DNA of 64,000 nucleotides from NCBI RefSeq assembly GCF_018555685.1, contig NZ_JAFLWW010000002.1, forward strand, positions 186,001-250,000, given 5' to 3'. The position numbers and the translations under genes were made by a program. The notes under the pieces are model-generated. The model searched no databases, was not told where the DNA came from, and was given only the letters and a program-made list of their open reading frames with translations. Of this stretch, positions 8,042 to 16,742 are shown one piece after another; the stretch's first letter is position 1; every line of letters starts with the position of its first letter. This stretch comes from Aminobacter anthyllidis. Lineage in GTDB: Bacteria > Pseudomonadota > Alphaproteobacteria > Rhizobiales > Rhizobiaceae.

Positions 8042-9340
8042 ATGAATATGTTGTTGCAACGCATCGTCGGGAAGCTTGTGCGCACCGGCAGCCTGACAGT
8101 CACCGGCTCCAGCGGGCGGTCGCACCGTTTCGGCGATGACACGGGCGATCCGGTCCACCTTCTGATCAAGACGCGGCGCGCCGAAAACGCCATCACCCTC
8201 GACCCGATGCTCGCCCTGCCCGAAGCCTATATGGACGGCGATCTCGACATCGTCGAAGGCGACGTGCTTGGATTGATGCGGGTCGTCTTCCAGAACCTCG
8301 GCAACGGCAGCATCGACACAGCCTGGACCAAGGCGCTCGACAACCTCCGGCTCGCGTTCCGCCGCTTCCAGCAGGTCAACACCGCGGCGCGCGCCAAGCG
8401 CAACGTGCAGCGCCACTATGACCTGTCTGGCGATCTCTACCGGCTCTTCCTCGACACCGACATGCAATATTCCTGCGCCTATTTCGCCGACCCCGACATG
8501 ACGCTGGAAGAAGCCCAGATCGCCAAGAAGGCGCATATCGCCGCCAAGATGCGACTGCGGCCGGGCCAGTCGGTGCTCGACATCGGCTCCGGCTGGGGCG
8601 GGCTCGGGCTTTATCTCGCCCGGACCTTCGAGGCCCAGGTGCTCGGCGTCACGCTGTCGAGCGAGCAGCACGCGGTCGCAACCGAACGGGCCCAGGCAGA
8701 GGGGCTGGAAAACCAGGTTCATTTCGAGATCAGGGACTATCGCGACCTCGTCGAGCGGTTCGACCGAATCGTTTCGGTCGGCATGTTCGAGCATGTCGGC
8801 GTCAACCACTACCGGACCTTCTTCGACAACGTCGCCAAGCGCCTGAAGCCCGACGGCGTCATGGTGCTGCATTCGATCGGCCGCGCCGGTCCGCCGGCAG
8901 CGACAAGCGCCTTCATCCGCAAGCACATCTTCCCCGGCGGCTATATCCCCGCTCTGTCGGAGGTACTGCCGGCAATCGAAAAGGCCGGCCTGATGGTCAC
9001 AGACGTCGAGATTTTGCGGCTGCACTACGCTGATACGCTCAGGCACTGGAGCCTGCGTTTTGCCGCCAACCGTGACAAGGCCAAGGCGATCTATGACGAG
9101 CGTTTCTGCCGGATGTGGGAGTTTTATCTCGCGGCATCCGAAGCCGCCTTCCGCTGGCAGGACCTGATGGTCTTCCAGATCCAGCTCGCCCACCGCAACG
9201 ACACGCTGCCGCTGACCCGCGACTATATCGGCAAGTGCGAAAAGGCGCTTGCCATGCACGAGATGGCGCATCGTCAGACTGAGCCACCATTGAAAAAATC
9301 AAAAGCATCAGGCAGCATGAGAAGAAAGAGAGAGGTTTAG
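8042..9340 (+). CDS. cfa: Cyclopropane-fatty-acyl-phospholipid synthase family protein
   Basis: 432 residues. The enzyme adds a methylene from S-adenosylmethionine across the double bond of membrane acyl chains. The SAM site is VLDIGSGWGGLGLYLA, followed by GVTLSSEQ and SVGMFEHVG. The N-terminal ~100 residues are the lipid-binding part with MDGDLDIVEGD. QYSCAYF is typical of the family. The last ~15 residues (KKSKASGSMRRKREV) are lysine/arginine-rich, poorly like the family and encoded by AT-rich DNA that continues into the next gene, which suggests the 3' end has been replaced. Confidence 0.92.
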   Translation: MNMLLQRIVGKLVRTGSLTVTGSSGRSHRFGDDTGDPVHLLIKTRRAENAITLDPMLALPEAYMDGDLDIVEGDVLGLMRVVFQNLGNGSIDTAWTKALDNLRLAFRRFQQVNTAARAKRNVQRHYDLSGDLYRLFLDTDMQYSCAYFADPDMTLEEAQIAKKAHIAAKMRLRPGQSVLDIGSGWGGLGLYLARTFEAQVLGVTLSSEQHAVATERAQAEGLENQVHFEIRDYRDLVERFDRIVSVGMFEHVGVNHYRTFFDNVAKRLKPDGVMVLHSIGRAGPPAATSAFIRKHIFPGGYIPALSEVLPAIEKAGLMVTDVEILRLHYADTLRHWSLRFAANRDKAKAIYDERFCRMWEFYLAASEAAFRWQDLMVFQIQLAHRNDTLPLTRDYIGKCEKALAMHEMAHRQTEPPLKKSKASGSMRRKREV

Positions 9341-9387
9341 CCCTGGAAAATTCTACTAACCGAAATGATGATGGCTTTCTTTATTTT

Positions 9388-9744
9388 ATGTGGGCCGCGA
9401 TGGCCTTGGCTACCAATTTCTTCGGGTTGATTTACATAATCTCGATACCGCTCGTCAAAGACGGAGAGCTGTTATTTTCGCTTTTCGTCATTCCGTTTTT
9501 CCTATTGATTGCCAATATACATACATTCCAAACATGGTATTCAATTCACTGGCACGAACGGATGATGACTATCCTTGGGTACACAGCGTCATCCGTTTTT
9601 ATTGTCGGAATAAGTTCAACTTTTGTTGTCGTAAGCAAATTTTCATTTTTACTTATGTTTGGCGCTATAGTTCTGTCATTGATACTGCTTTCAATGCAAA
9701 TCAGGAATCGGCTTATTGACGACACACCTGATTTCAATGATTGA
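9388..9744 (+). CDS. Small AT-rich orphan membrane protein
   Basis: I do not recognise it. From the ATG it has 118 residues with about four hydrophobic helices and a short polar end (DDTPDFND). The first helix starts at the very first residue and there is no ribosome-binding site before this ATG. The frame stays open upstream to a CTG at 9343, which does have a GAGAGAGG about 7 bases before it and would add a 15-residue polar N-terminus. The DNA is plainly AT-rich with rare codons (many TTT, ATA, TTA) compared with neighbours on both sides, a sign of recent acquisition. It begins just after the cfa stop. Confidence 0.6.
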   Translation: MWAAMALATNFFGLIYIISIPLVKDGELLFSLFVIPFFLLIANIHTFQTWYSIHWHERMMTILGYTASSVFIVGISSTFVVVSKFSFLLMFGAIVLSLILLSMQIRNRLIDDTPDFND

Positions 9745-9777
9745 CCGACTGATCCCAACGCATCCGCAGACCTTGCC

Positions 9778-10101
9778 ATGACCTACGCCATCTATGCAGC
9801 CGCAGCCCTTGCCGAGATCGCCGGCTGCTTTGCTTTCTGGGCCTGGTGGCGGCTTGAGAAGTCCCCGCTCTGGCTCGTGCCAGGCCTTGTCTCGCTCACT
9901 GCCTTCGCCTGGCTTTTGGCATTGGTCGAGGCCAACGCCGCCGGCCGCGCCTATGCCGCCTATGGCGGCATCTACATCGCCGCCTCGCTCGGCTGGCTAT
10001 GGTTCGCCGAAGGCATCCGGCCCGACCGCTGGGACATGATCGGCGCCGTCATCTGCATCCTCGGCGCCTCGATCATCCTGCTCGCGCCAAGGGGAGCTTA
10101 G
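9778..10101 (+). CDS. YnfA (UPF0060) family small membrane protein
   Basis: 107 residues with four predicted helices. [17 protein letters not shown] and [18 protein letters not shown] are hallmarks of the YnfA family, related to small multidrug resistance transporters; it probably acts as a dimeric inner-membrane efflux protein, though substrates are poorly known. Codon use returns to the high-GC norm after the AT-rich gene before it. It is convergent with the autotransporter and only 39 bases separate the two stops. Confidence 0.92.
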   Translation: MTYAIYAAAALAEIAGCFAFWAWWRLEKSPLWLVPGLVSLTAFAWLLALVEANAAGRAYAAYGGIYIAASLGWLWFAEGIRPDRWDMIGAVICILGASIILLAPRGA

Positions 10102-10140
10102 CGGATTTCGGGCACCCGACCGAAGCCGGGCGCGACCTCA

Positions 10141-12477
10141 TCACCATTTGACCTGCAGGCCGATATTGCCTTCGAAGACGCGGCTGCGCTCGCCGCCGAG
10201 ATTGACGGTGTAGTCGGCCACCGCAAAGGCGCTGACCTTGTCGGTGAAGGCGTGGGTTATGCCGGCGCCAAGCTCAAGCCTGGTTCCGCCTGTCTCGACG
10301 CGGATCGCGTCGCTGTCGAAGTAAGTGACGTCTTCGCCATCGAAGCCATGCCAGAGATTGGCCTTGAGATAAGGCTTGAGCTGGCCAGACGACGTTTGGA
10401 ACGTGCCTTGCAGGCGCGCACCAACACGGCCGGTGACGCCGCGCCCCTCGTCGAAACGGACAGTGGACAAGGTATCGTCGGCATCGTCGAAGGACACATC
10501 CTGCCAGATGATCTGGGCCTGAGGCTCGAACACCCAGTTCTCGCTCAAGGCGAGCGGGACGCCGGCTTCCAGCGAGGCGGTCAAGACGCGGCCGTCGGCA
10601 TCGATGCCGATGGAACGGTCCGAGTTTGCATCGCCACCGAACCAGGTTCCCATCAGCACGGCATCGAGATACCAGCCACTGGCTCCGACATGGGTGTAAT
10701 AGCCGCCGACGCTGTAGGCATCGAGATCGAGCTTGCCAGCAGCAAGATCTGCCTGCCCCTGGACCGCGCCGCGGACATCCGCATTGAGGCTGGCATAGCC
10801 GAGGAACAGGCCGGCGACATTGCGCCCTCCCGCCTCGGTCTCGCCACGCCAGAAATCAAGCCCGGCCTGGATGCCCAGTGTCGTGCTGTCAGCCGAAGGC
10901 GACACCGTCCCAGACCAGTTCTGCTCGGCGCCGGAGCCGAACACCCGTCCCCATGTCGTTGAAAAATCATCGCCGCCGGCAAGGAAACCCTGCTCGCCCC
11001 GGCGCTCGTGGAAAGTGCCGAGCGTCGCCATCGCGACGTCGCGGGCCATCGGCGGCATCACCGAATAGACAGCCGTTTCAGGCCGGATCAGCGGAATGCC
11101 CGGCTCGGCTGGATCGACCGGATTGACCAGCTCCGAGCGCAGGTACCAATTGTCGCCAAGGCCTGTGGCATCGCCCCGGAACAGCAAGTATTCGTAGGCG
11201 CCATAGGCTACCGGGCTGGCAAGCGTGAAAGCACCGGCGTCTGTCGTCCCGCCTGAAGTCGTCTCGACGACCAGGATGCCGTCGGCATTGGTCTGCTGGC
11301 CCGTACCGCCAAGATTGACAACGACGATACCGGTCGAACCGCTGGCGTTGCCGCCTTCGATGACCAGCTTGTCGGAGGGTGCGCCGTCGCCAGCAACGAC
11401 CATGTCGAGCCTGAGATAGCCGCCGGCGCCAATGTAGTTGCCCACCACCGTGAACGTGTCGGTAGCACTGGCAGCGCCATTGGTCAGGTCGATGGTCCCG
11501 GCATTGGTCAGCGTCACGGCGTTGCCTGAAGTGAAGGCGCGCACGGCGGCATTGACGCCTGCGCCGGCAAGCAGCCTGCTCGACGCGTCTATGCCGAGGC
11601 TACCAGTGGCTGACAGCGCATCGCCAAGCACGAAATCGCCGTCGAGCGTGAACGCGGAGCCCTGATTGAGGTTGACGGTTTCCCAGTTGATGTAACGGCC
11701 AACGCTCGAAGAGCTGCTGCCCTCGAATGTCAGCGTGTCGATACTTGCACTCGTGCCGCCATTGATGACCTGGCCTGCGGCAAAGCTCGCCTCCGTCAGG
11801 CCGCGCAGCAGCGCCGTGTCCCGACCGTTGCCCATCACGACATTGCCGCCAATGCTGCCGCCTCCCAACCAACGGAAAGTGTTGTTGCCGTTGCCGAGAT
11901 CTACAAACGTGCCAATTGACGCGGTACCGGAAACCTCCAGCAGATCGTTGCCCTGGACTGCTTCGATCGAGGTATCGATCGTGCCTCCCGACATCCGCAT
12001 CTCGTTGTTGGCCTGCTCCAGATCGACGTTGCCAATACGCCCGCCGGTCATGGTCACGAAATCACCGGCGAAGAACTCGCCGATGATGCGGCCGCCGCTG
12101 ATCGTCGCGGTGTCCAGGGCGCTGCCCTGATTGAGCGAGTTGATCACGCCACCGGTCATGATGAACACATCGGCGCCGCCACTCTGATTGACCGCGCCGT
12201 CAATCGTGCCGCTGTGGATTTCGACGCGATCAACAAAATTTCCGAACACCACATCGCCGGTGATGGTTCCCGTACCACCACCTGGCATGGTCAGCGAATT
12301 GGTGCCGTCGGTATCGGTCAGTCCCCCGCTCGCGCCGCTGTCGCAGACATAGATGCTGTTACCGGCGGTCGGCGTCAGGTCGCAAGCGGCAAAGCCGGCC
12401 TGCGTCGAACCCAACAAAACCATGGCGGTGGATGCCAGCCAGCCTATCCGAGCCGGTGCAGGGCGAAGAATGTGCAT
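10141..12477 (-). CDS. Autotransporter outer-membrane beta-barrel protein
   Basis: 778 residues, exported. A signal peptide (RIGWLASTAMVLLGSTQAGFA, cut near ACDLTP) leads into a Gly/Asn/Thr-rich passenger of about 440 residues with MSGGTIDTSIE-like repeats, the signature of a right-handed beta-helix stacked from short turns. The C-terminal ~280 residues, from about TTWGRVFGSGAEQNW, are a type V secretion barrel ending in GNIGLQVKW with the terminal aromatic residue. No protease or lipase motif is visible in the passenger, so adhesion is a guess. It stands alone, facing dnaB across a 402-base spacer. Confidence 0.9.
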   Translation of the reverse strand: MHILRPAPARIGWLASTAMVLLGSTQAGFAACDLTPTAGNSIYVCDSGASGGLTDTDGTNSLTMPGGGTGTITGDVVFGNFVDRVEIHSGTIDGAVNQSGGADVFIMTGGVINSLNQGSALDTATISGGRIIGEFFAGDFVTMTGGRIGNVDLEQANNEMRMSGGTIDTSIEAVQGNDLLEVSGTASIGTFVDLGNGNNTFRWLGGGSIGGNVVMGNGRDTALLRGLTEASFAAGQVINGGTSASIDTLTFEGSSSSSVGRYINWETVNLNQGSAFTLDGDFVLGDALSATGSLGIDASSRLLAGAGVNAAVRAFTSGNAVTLTNAGTIDLTNGAASATDTFTVVGNYIGAGGYLRLDMVVAGDGAPSDKLVIEGGNASGSTGIVVVNLGGTGQQTNADGILVVETTSGGTTDAGAFTLASPVAYGAYEYLLFRGDATGLGDNWYLRSELVNPVDPAEPGIPLIRPETAVYSVMPPMARDVAMATLGTFHERRGEQGFLAGGDDFSTTWGRVFGSGAEQNWSGTVSPSADSTTLGIQAGLDFWRGETEAGGRNVAGLFLGYASLNADVRGAVQGQADLAAGKLDLDAYSVGGYYTHVGASGWYLDAVLMGTWFGGDANSDRSIGIDADGRVLTASLEAGVPLALSENWVFEPQAQIIWQDVSFDDADDTLSTVRFDEGRGVTGRVGARLQGTFQTSSGQLKPYLKANLWHGFDGEDVTYFDSDAIRVETGGTRLELGAGITHAFTDKVSAFAVADYTVNLGGERSRVFEGNIGLQVKW

Positions 12478-12879
12478 ATTGCCTCCTCAAGCAGATGAGG
12501 CCGATGCCGCAGCAGCGCGGATTCGCCCCCAGGGCCCTCCGAGCATATGCATCGCCATGTGCCGCATCGCGATGAACAGGCTCCAGGGAAAGCAAAGATC
12601 ACCGAATGCCTGAATAAAATCAACAACCCAATGTATACAAATTACCTCTTTATTGTGCTGGACACTTTCTTGGTAAATTCGCGGTCCCGTTTGAATTTTC
12701 CCGTTTTGTTCCTGTCGGTATGCGGCTAGAATCACCCCGACTCGCGTCAACCGAGTTTCGTCATCGTACCGCCCGTCCCTGTGGACGAGTGTGGATAGCG
12801 TGGCCAGTTGAAATGACGATGGGCGCTTTTGGTCCGGGCTCTGCTACTGGGAACGTTCGGCAACGGATTGGGGACGACA
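12478..12879. other. Divergent intergenic region with candidate dnaB promoter
   Basis: 402 bases without a convincing gene. The middle (12600-12720) is AT-rich, as promoter regions are. For dnaB a -10 TAGAAT (12727-12732) is preceded at 17 bases by TTTTGT (12704-12709); this is a fair but unproven match. The autotransporter promoter must also lie here, but I cannot place it. Confidence 0.45.
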
Positions 12880-14379
12880 TTGGCAGAGGCAGCGCGCAAG
12901 TTCGAAGTGGCGGAAGCGACCCCGCTCTACCGGGAAGCCCCCAACAACATCGAGGCCGAGCAGGCTTTGCTCGGCGCCATGCTGGTCAATAATGACGCCT
13001 TCTACCGCGTCTCCGACTTCCTCAAGCCGACCCACTTCTACGAGCCGCTGCACCGCAAGATTTTCGAGGTTTCGTCCGAGCTCATCCGCATGGGCAAGAT
13101 GGCAAACCCGGTGACCCTCAAGACCTTCCTGCCGACCGACGAGAAGGTCGGCGACATGACGGTCATGCAGTATCTCGTCGCGCTTGCCGCCAACGCCGTG
13201 ACGGTCATCAATGCTTCGGACTACGGCCGCGCCGTCTACGATCTCGCCACCCGCCGCGCGCTGATCACGGTCGGCGAGGACATGGTCAACATCGCCTATG
13301 ACGCGCCTGTCGACATGTCGCCCTCCGACCAGATCGAGGACGCCGAGCGCCGCCTGTTCGAACTCGCCGAGACCGGCCGCTATGACGGCGGTTTCGAAAG
13401 CTTCTCCGACGCGGTCAAGACCGCGATCGACATGGCCAGCGCGGCCTATATGCGCGACGGCCATCTCTCGGGCGTCGCCAGCGGCCTGCAGGATCTCGAC
13501 GCCCGCATGGGCGGTCTGCAGTCTTCCGACTTGATCGTGCTCGCTGGCCGCCCCGGCATGGGCAAGACCTCGCTCGTCACCAACATCGCCTTCAACGTCG
13601 CCCATGCCTATGTGCCCGCGCAGCAGGCGGATGGCTCGTTCAAGGCCGAAAACGGCGGCGTCGTCGGCTTCTTCTCGCTCGAAATGTCGTCCGAGCAGCT
13701 CGCCACCCGTATCATTTCCGAGCAGGCCGAAGTGCCCTCCTCCAAGATCCGCCGCGGCGATCTCACCGAGGCCGACTTCGAAAAGCTGGTCAGCTGTACC
13801 CAGACGCTGCAGAAGATCCCGCTGTTCATCGACTCGACCGGTGGTATTTCCATCGCCCAGCTCGCAGCGCGCGCCCGCCGCCTCAAGCGCCAGCGCGGCC
13901 TCGACGTGATCATCATCGACTATATCCAGCTGATGCAGGGCTCGTCGGCCAAGTCGTCGCAGAACCGCGTCCAGGAAATCACCGAGATCACCACCGGCCT
14001 CAAGGCACTGGCCAAGGAACTCAACGTCCCGATCATCGCGCTGTCGCAGCTGTCGCGCCAGGTCGAAAGCCGCGACGACAAGCGCCCGCAGCTGTCCGAC
14101 CTTCGTGAATCGGGCTCGATCGAGCAGGACGCCGACGTCGTGATCTTCGTTTACCGTGAAGAGTACTATCTCAAGAACAAGGAGCCGAAGCCCGGCACCG
14201 ACGAGTATCTGAAGTGGGAAGGCGACATGGCCGAAGTGCGTGGCAAGGCCGAAGTCATCATCGCCAAGCAGCGCCACGGCCCCACCGGCACCGTCAGCCT
14301 TGGCTTCCAAGGCGAATTCACCCGCTTCTTCGACCTCGCACCCGAGCATCATTTGCCGGAGAGGTTTGGAGAACAGTAG
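12880..14379 (+). CDS. dnaB: Replicative DNA helicase DnaB
   Basis: DnaB unwinds DNA at the replication fork as a hexamer. The N-domain has REAPNNIEAEQALLGAMLVN; the RecA-like domain has Walker A AGRPGMGKTS near residue 220, the DVIIIDYIQLM Walker B region, and SRQVESRDDKRPQLSDLRES. I choose the TTG at 12880, giving MAEAARKFEVAE (499 residues) as in related bacteria, with GGGG six bases before it; an earlier GTG-type start would add an unlikely leader. It heads the dnaB-radA-cvpA-purF stretch. The alr gene usually found next in this group is missing. Confidence 0.96.
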   Translation: MAEAARKFEVAEATPLYREAPNNIEAEQALLGAMLVNNDAFYRVSDFLKPTHFYEPLHRKIFEVSSELIRMGKMANPVTLKTFLPTDEKVGDMTVMQYLVALAANAVTVINASDYGRAVYDLATRRALITVGEDMVNIAYDAPVDMSPSDQIEDAERRLFELAETGRYDGGFESFSDAVKTAIDMASAAYMRDGHLSGVASGLQDLDARMGGLQSSDLIVLAGRPGMGKTSLVTNIAFNVAHAYVPAQQADGSFKAENGGVVGFFSLEMSSEQLATRIISEQAEVPSSKIRRGDLTEADFEKLVSCTQTLQKIPLFIDSTGGISIAQLAARARRLKRQRGLDVIIIDYIQLMQGSSAKSSQNRVQEITEITTGLKALAKELNVPIIALSQLSRQVESRDDKRPQLSDLRESGSIEQDADVVIFVYREEYYLKNKEPKPGTDEYLKWEGDMAEVRGKAEVIIAKQRHGPTGTVSLGFQGEFTRFFDLAPEHHLPERFGEQ

Positions 14380-14407
14380 GCTTTGTCAAGCGCAGCACCT
14401 CTTCCCA

Positions 14408-14584
14408 CCCCCCTCTGGCCTGCCGGCCATCTCCCCAGCAAGGGGGGAGATTGGTTGCGTCACCAGCGGCGGTCATCCTGCGCGTTCGCAACTGCAGGCA
14501 TCGTAACGTTGGTGATTGGCCGCGGCGCCAATGACAACGTGATCTCCCCCCTTGCGGGCGAGATGGCCGACAGGCCACAGGGAG
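14408..14584. repeat. Long inverted intergenic repeat, family A copy 1
   Basis: The left arm (14408-14454, CCCTCTGGCCTGCCGGCCAT...) is matched in reverse by the right arm (14533-14584, ...GATGGCCGACAGGCCACAGG), around a centre containing AACGTTGGTGATTGGC. The same arms and the same centre (AACGTTGGCGATTGGC) occur at 37929-38083. This looks like a rhizobial RIME-type mosaic element. It lies between dnaB and radA. Confidence 0.8.
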
Positions 14585-14626
14585 GTGCGAAAGCACACGG
14601 CATCTCCCAAGCATTGCGTCGTACCC

Positions 14627-16030
14627 ATGGCTAAAGCACGCGTCCAATTCATCTGCCAGAACTGCGGCGCCGCGCATCAGCGCTGGGCCGGCAAGTGCGA
14701 TTCCTGCGGCGAGTGGAACACGCTCGTCGAGGAAGGCACGTCGGGCGGCATCGGCTCCGGCCCCGGTTCGCTCAAGAGCGCACGCACGGGCCGCCCCGTT
14801 ACCCTGACCTCGCTTGACGGCGACATCGAGGACGCGCCGCGCATCGTCTCGGGCATCGGCGAGCTCGACCGCGCCACCGGCGGTGGCTTCGTGCGCGGTT
14901 CGGCACTGCTGATCGGCGGCGATCCCGGCATCGGCAAGTCGACGCTGCTGACCCAGGCAGCGGCGGCGCTGGCATCGCGCGGCCACCGCGTCGTATACGT
15001 TTCAGGCGAAGAAGCGGTCGCCCAGATCAGGCTGCGCGCCCAACGCCTCGGCGTCGCCTCCTCGCCGGTCGAACTCGCCGCCGAGACCAATGTCGAGGAC
15101 ATCCTGGCCACCATCGCCGAGGGCAAGCGGCCAGACCTTGTCATCATCGATTCGATCCAGACTCTGTGGACCGACCTCGCCGATTCAGCACCCGGCACCG
15201 TCACGCAGGTGCGCGCCTCGTCGCAGGCGATGATCCGCTACGCCAAGTCGACCGGTGCCGCAGTCGTGCTTGTCGGCCACGTCACCAAAGAAGGCCAGAT
15301 TGCCGGCCCTCGCGTCGTCGAGCACATGGTCGACGGCGTGCTCTATTTCGAAGGCGAAGGCGGCCACCACTTCCGCATCCTGCGCACCGTCAAGAACCGC
15401 TTCGGCCCGACCGACGAGATCGGCGTCTTCGAGATGTCCGACAAGGGCCTGCGCGAAGTCGCCAACCCCTCCGAACTGTTTCTGGGCGAACGCCATGCCA
15501 CGGCTCCGGGAGCGGCCGTCTTTGCAGCGATAGAAGGCACGCGGCCGGTGCTGGTCGAGATCCAGGCGCTTGTCGCCGCCTCCACGCTGGGCACGCCGCG
15601 CCGCGCGGTCGTCGGCTGGGATTCCTCGCGCCTGTCGATGATCCTCGCCGTGCTCGAAGCCCATTGCGGCGTGCGCTTCGGCCAACATGACGTCTATCTC
15701 AACGTCGCGGGCGGCTACCGCATTTCCGAGCCGGCTGCCGATCTGGCTGTGGCTTCCGCACTGGTTTCATCGCTTACCGGCCTTGCTCTGCCCGCTGATT
15801 GCGTCTATTTCGGCGAAATCAGCCTTTCAGGCGCCGTAAGGCCGGTTGCGCATGCGCAGCAGCGCCTTAAAGAGGCCGAAAAGTTGGGCTTCGGAAGGGC
15901 CGTGCTGCCCTCCGGCAGCGGGGAGCTCGCAGGTGGAATCGGAGCCGGATCGTTCCAGCCGACCGCACTCGCGGATCTGGTGGCGCGGATAGCCGGCTCA
16001 AGGCGAAGCCGCGCGGAAGAGACGGACTGA
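14627..16030 (+). CDS. radA: DNA repair protein RadA
   Basis: RadA (Sms) is a RecA-like ATPase that helps process recombination intermediates. Domains in order: a C4 zinc finger (CQNCGAAHQRWAGKCDSCGEW) at residues 9-29, Walker A GGDPGIGKST near residue 98, the RadA-specific KNRFG motif, and a C-terminal Lon-like domain ending with PVAHAQQRLKEAEKLG. 467 residues is normal. The ATG at 14627 gives MAKARVQFICQNCG; upstream in-frame codons lie inside the repeat and are not used. Confidence 0.97.
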   Translation: MAKARVQFICQNCGAAHQRWAGKCDSCGEWNTLVEEGTSGGIGSGPGSLKSARTGRPVTLTSLDGDIEDAPRIVSGIGELDRATGGGFVRGSALLIGGDPGIGKSTLLTQAAAALASRGHRVVYVSGEEAVAQIRLRAQRLGVASSPVELAAETNVEDILATIAEGKRPDLVIIDSIQTLWTDLADSAPGTVTQVRASSQAMIRYAKSTGAAVVLVGHVTKEGQIAGPRVVEHMVDGVLYFEGEGGHHFRILRTVKNRFGPTDEIGVFEMSDKGLREVANPSELFLGERHATAPGAAVFAAIEGTRPVLVEIQALVAASTLGTPRRAVVGWDSSRLSMILAVLEAHCGVRFGQHDVYLNVAGGYRISEPAADLAVASALVSSLTGLALPADCVYFGEISLSGAVRPVAHAQQRLKEAEKLGFGRAVLPSGSGELAGGIGAGSFQPTALADLVARIAGSRRSRAEETD

Positions 16031-16058
16031 AACCGTCGCCATGGAGTGAGTGGACACG

Positions 16059-16661
16059 ATGCCGATTACGCTGCTTGACGGAATTCTTGTCGGCTTCACC
16101 CTGGTTTCGGCGATGCTCGCCATGGTGCGCGGATTTTCACGCGAAGTGCTTTCGGTCGCCTCATGGGCGGCCGCCGCAGCTGCCGCCTTCTTCTTCTACA
16201 AGCCGGTGGTGCCGTACGTTCAGCCCTATATCGACAATGAAAAGATCGCCATGGCCGCTGCCGCCGGCATCGTCTTCGTCATCGCGCTGATCGTCGTCAC
16301 CATCATCACCATGAAGATCGCCGATTTCATCATCGACAGCCGCATCGGCGCGCTCGATCGCACGCTCGGCTTCCTCTACGGTGCTGCCCGCGGCATCCTC
16401 GTCGTTGCCGTCGGCCTGTTGTTCTTCAACTGGCTTGTCGGCACCAACGCGCCGGCTTGGGTCGCCGAAGCGAAATCGCGCCCGCTGCTCGAGAGCATCG
16501 GCACTTCGATCGAAAACCTGCTGCCCGAGGACCCCGAGAACTCGATCCTCAAGAAGCTCAATTCGCAGAGCGGCGAGCCCGAGGCCGGAACCACAACGCC
16601 GCCGGCCGACGCTCCAGCCGAAGGCGACACGCCCGCCGAACCGGCGCCGACCAACAACTGA
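16059..16661 (+). CDS. cvpA: CvpA family membrane protein
   Basis: 200 residues. Four hydrophobic helices fill residues 1-130 (VRGFSREVLSVASWAAAAAA is typical), followed by a soluble, proline/alanine/glutamate-rich tail (PAEGDTPAEPAPTNN). CvpA proteins lie upstream of purF in many proteobacteria and have been linked to colicin V production and envelope stress; the molecular job is unclear. An in-frame GTG at 16050 would add MDT; the ATG is preferred because GGAG sits only 3 bases from the GTG. It lies 28 bases after radA. Confidence 0.9.
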   Translation: MPITLLDGILVGFTLVSAMLAMVRGFSREVLSVASWAAAAAAAFFFYKPVVPYVQPYIDNEKIAMAAAAGIVFVIALIVVTIITMKIADFIIDSRIGALDRTLGFLYGAARGILVVAVGLLFFNWLVGTNAPAWVAEAKSRPLLESIGTSIENLLPEDPENSILKKLNSQSGEPEAGTTTPPADAPAEGDTPAEPAPTNN

Positions 16662-16667
16662 TTTCGC

Positions 16668-16703
16668 ATGAGGCGGGATAGCGCGTTGCCCTTCCCGCCT
16701 CAT
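16668..16703 (+). terminator. Hairpin between cvpA and purF
   Basis: 11-base arms ATGAGGCGGGA (16668-16678) and TCCCGCCTCAT (16693-16703). No T run follows at once, so termination is uncertain. It overlaps the -35 of the candidate purF promoter. Confidence 0.45.
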
Positions 16704-16714
16704 CGCACTATATA
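16686..16714 (+). promoter_or_regulatory. Candidate purF promoter
   Basis: -35 TTGCCC (16686-16691), 17-base spacer, -10 TATATA (16709-16714). This fits the rhizobial housekeeping pattern well and places transcription start about 20 bases before purF. Confidence 0.55.
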
Positions 16715-16742
16715 GCGTTTTTGCGACAAGAGGCCGCCCCCG

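Noticed and set aside
12844-14352. Minus-strand open frame of about 500 codons opposite dnaB
   Set aside because: DnaB motifs are unambiguous on the other strand; no family likeness or ribosome-binding site.
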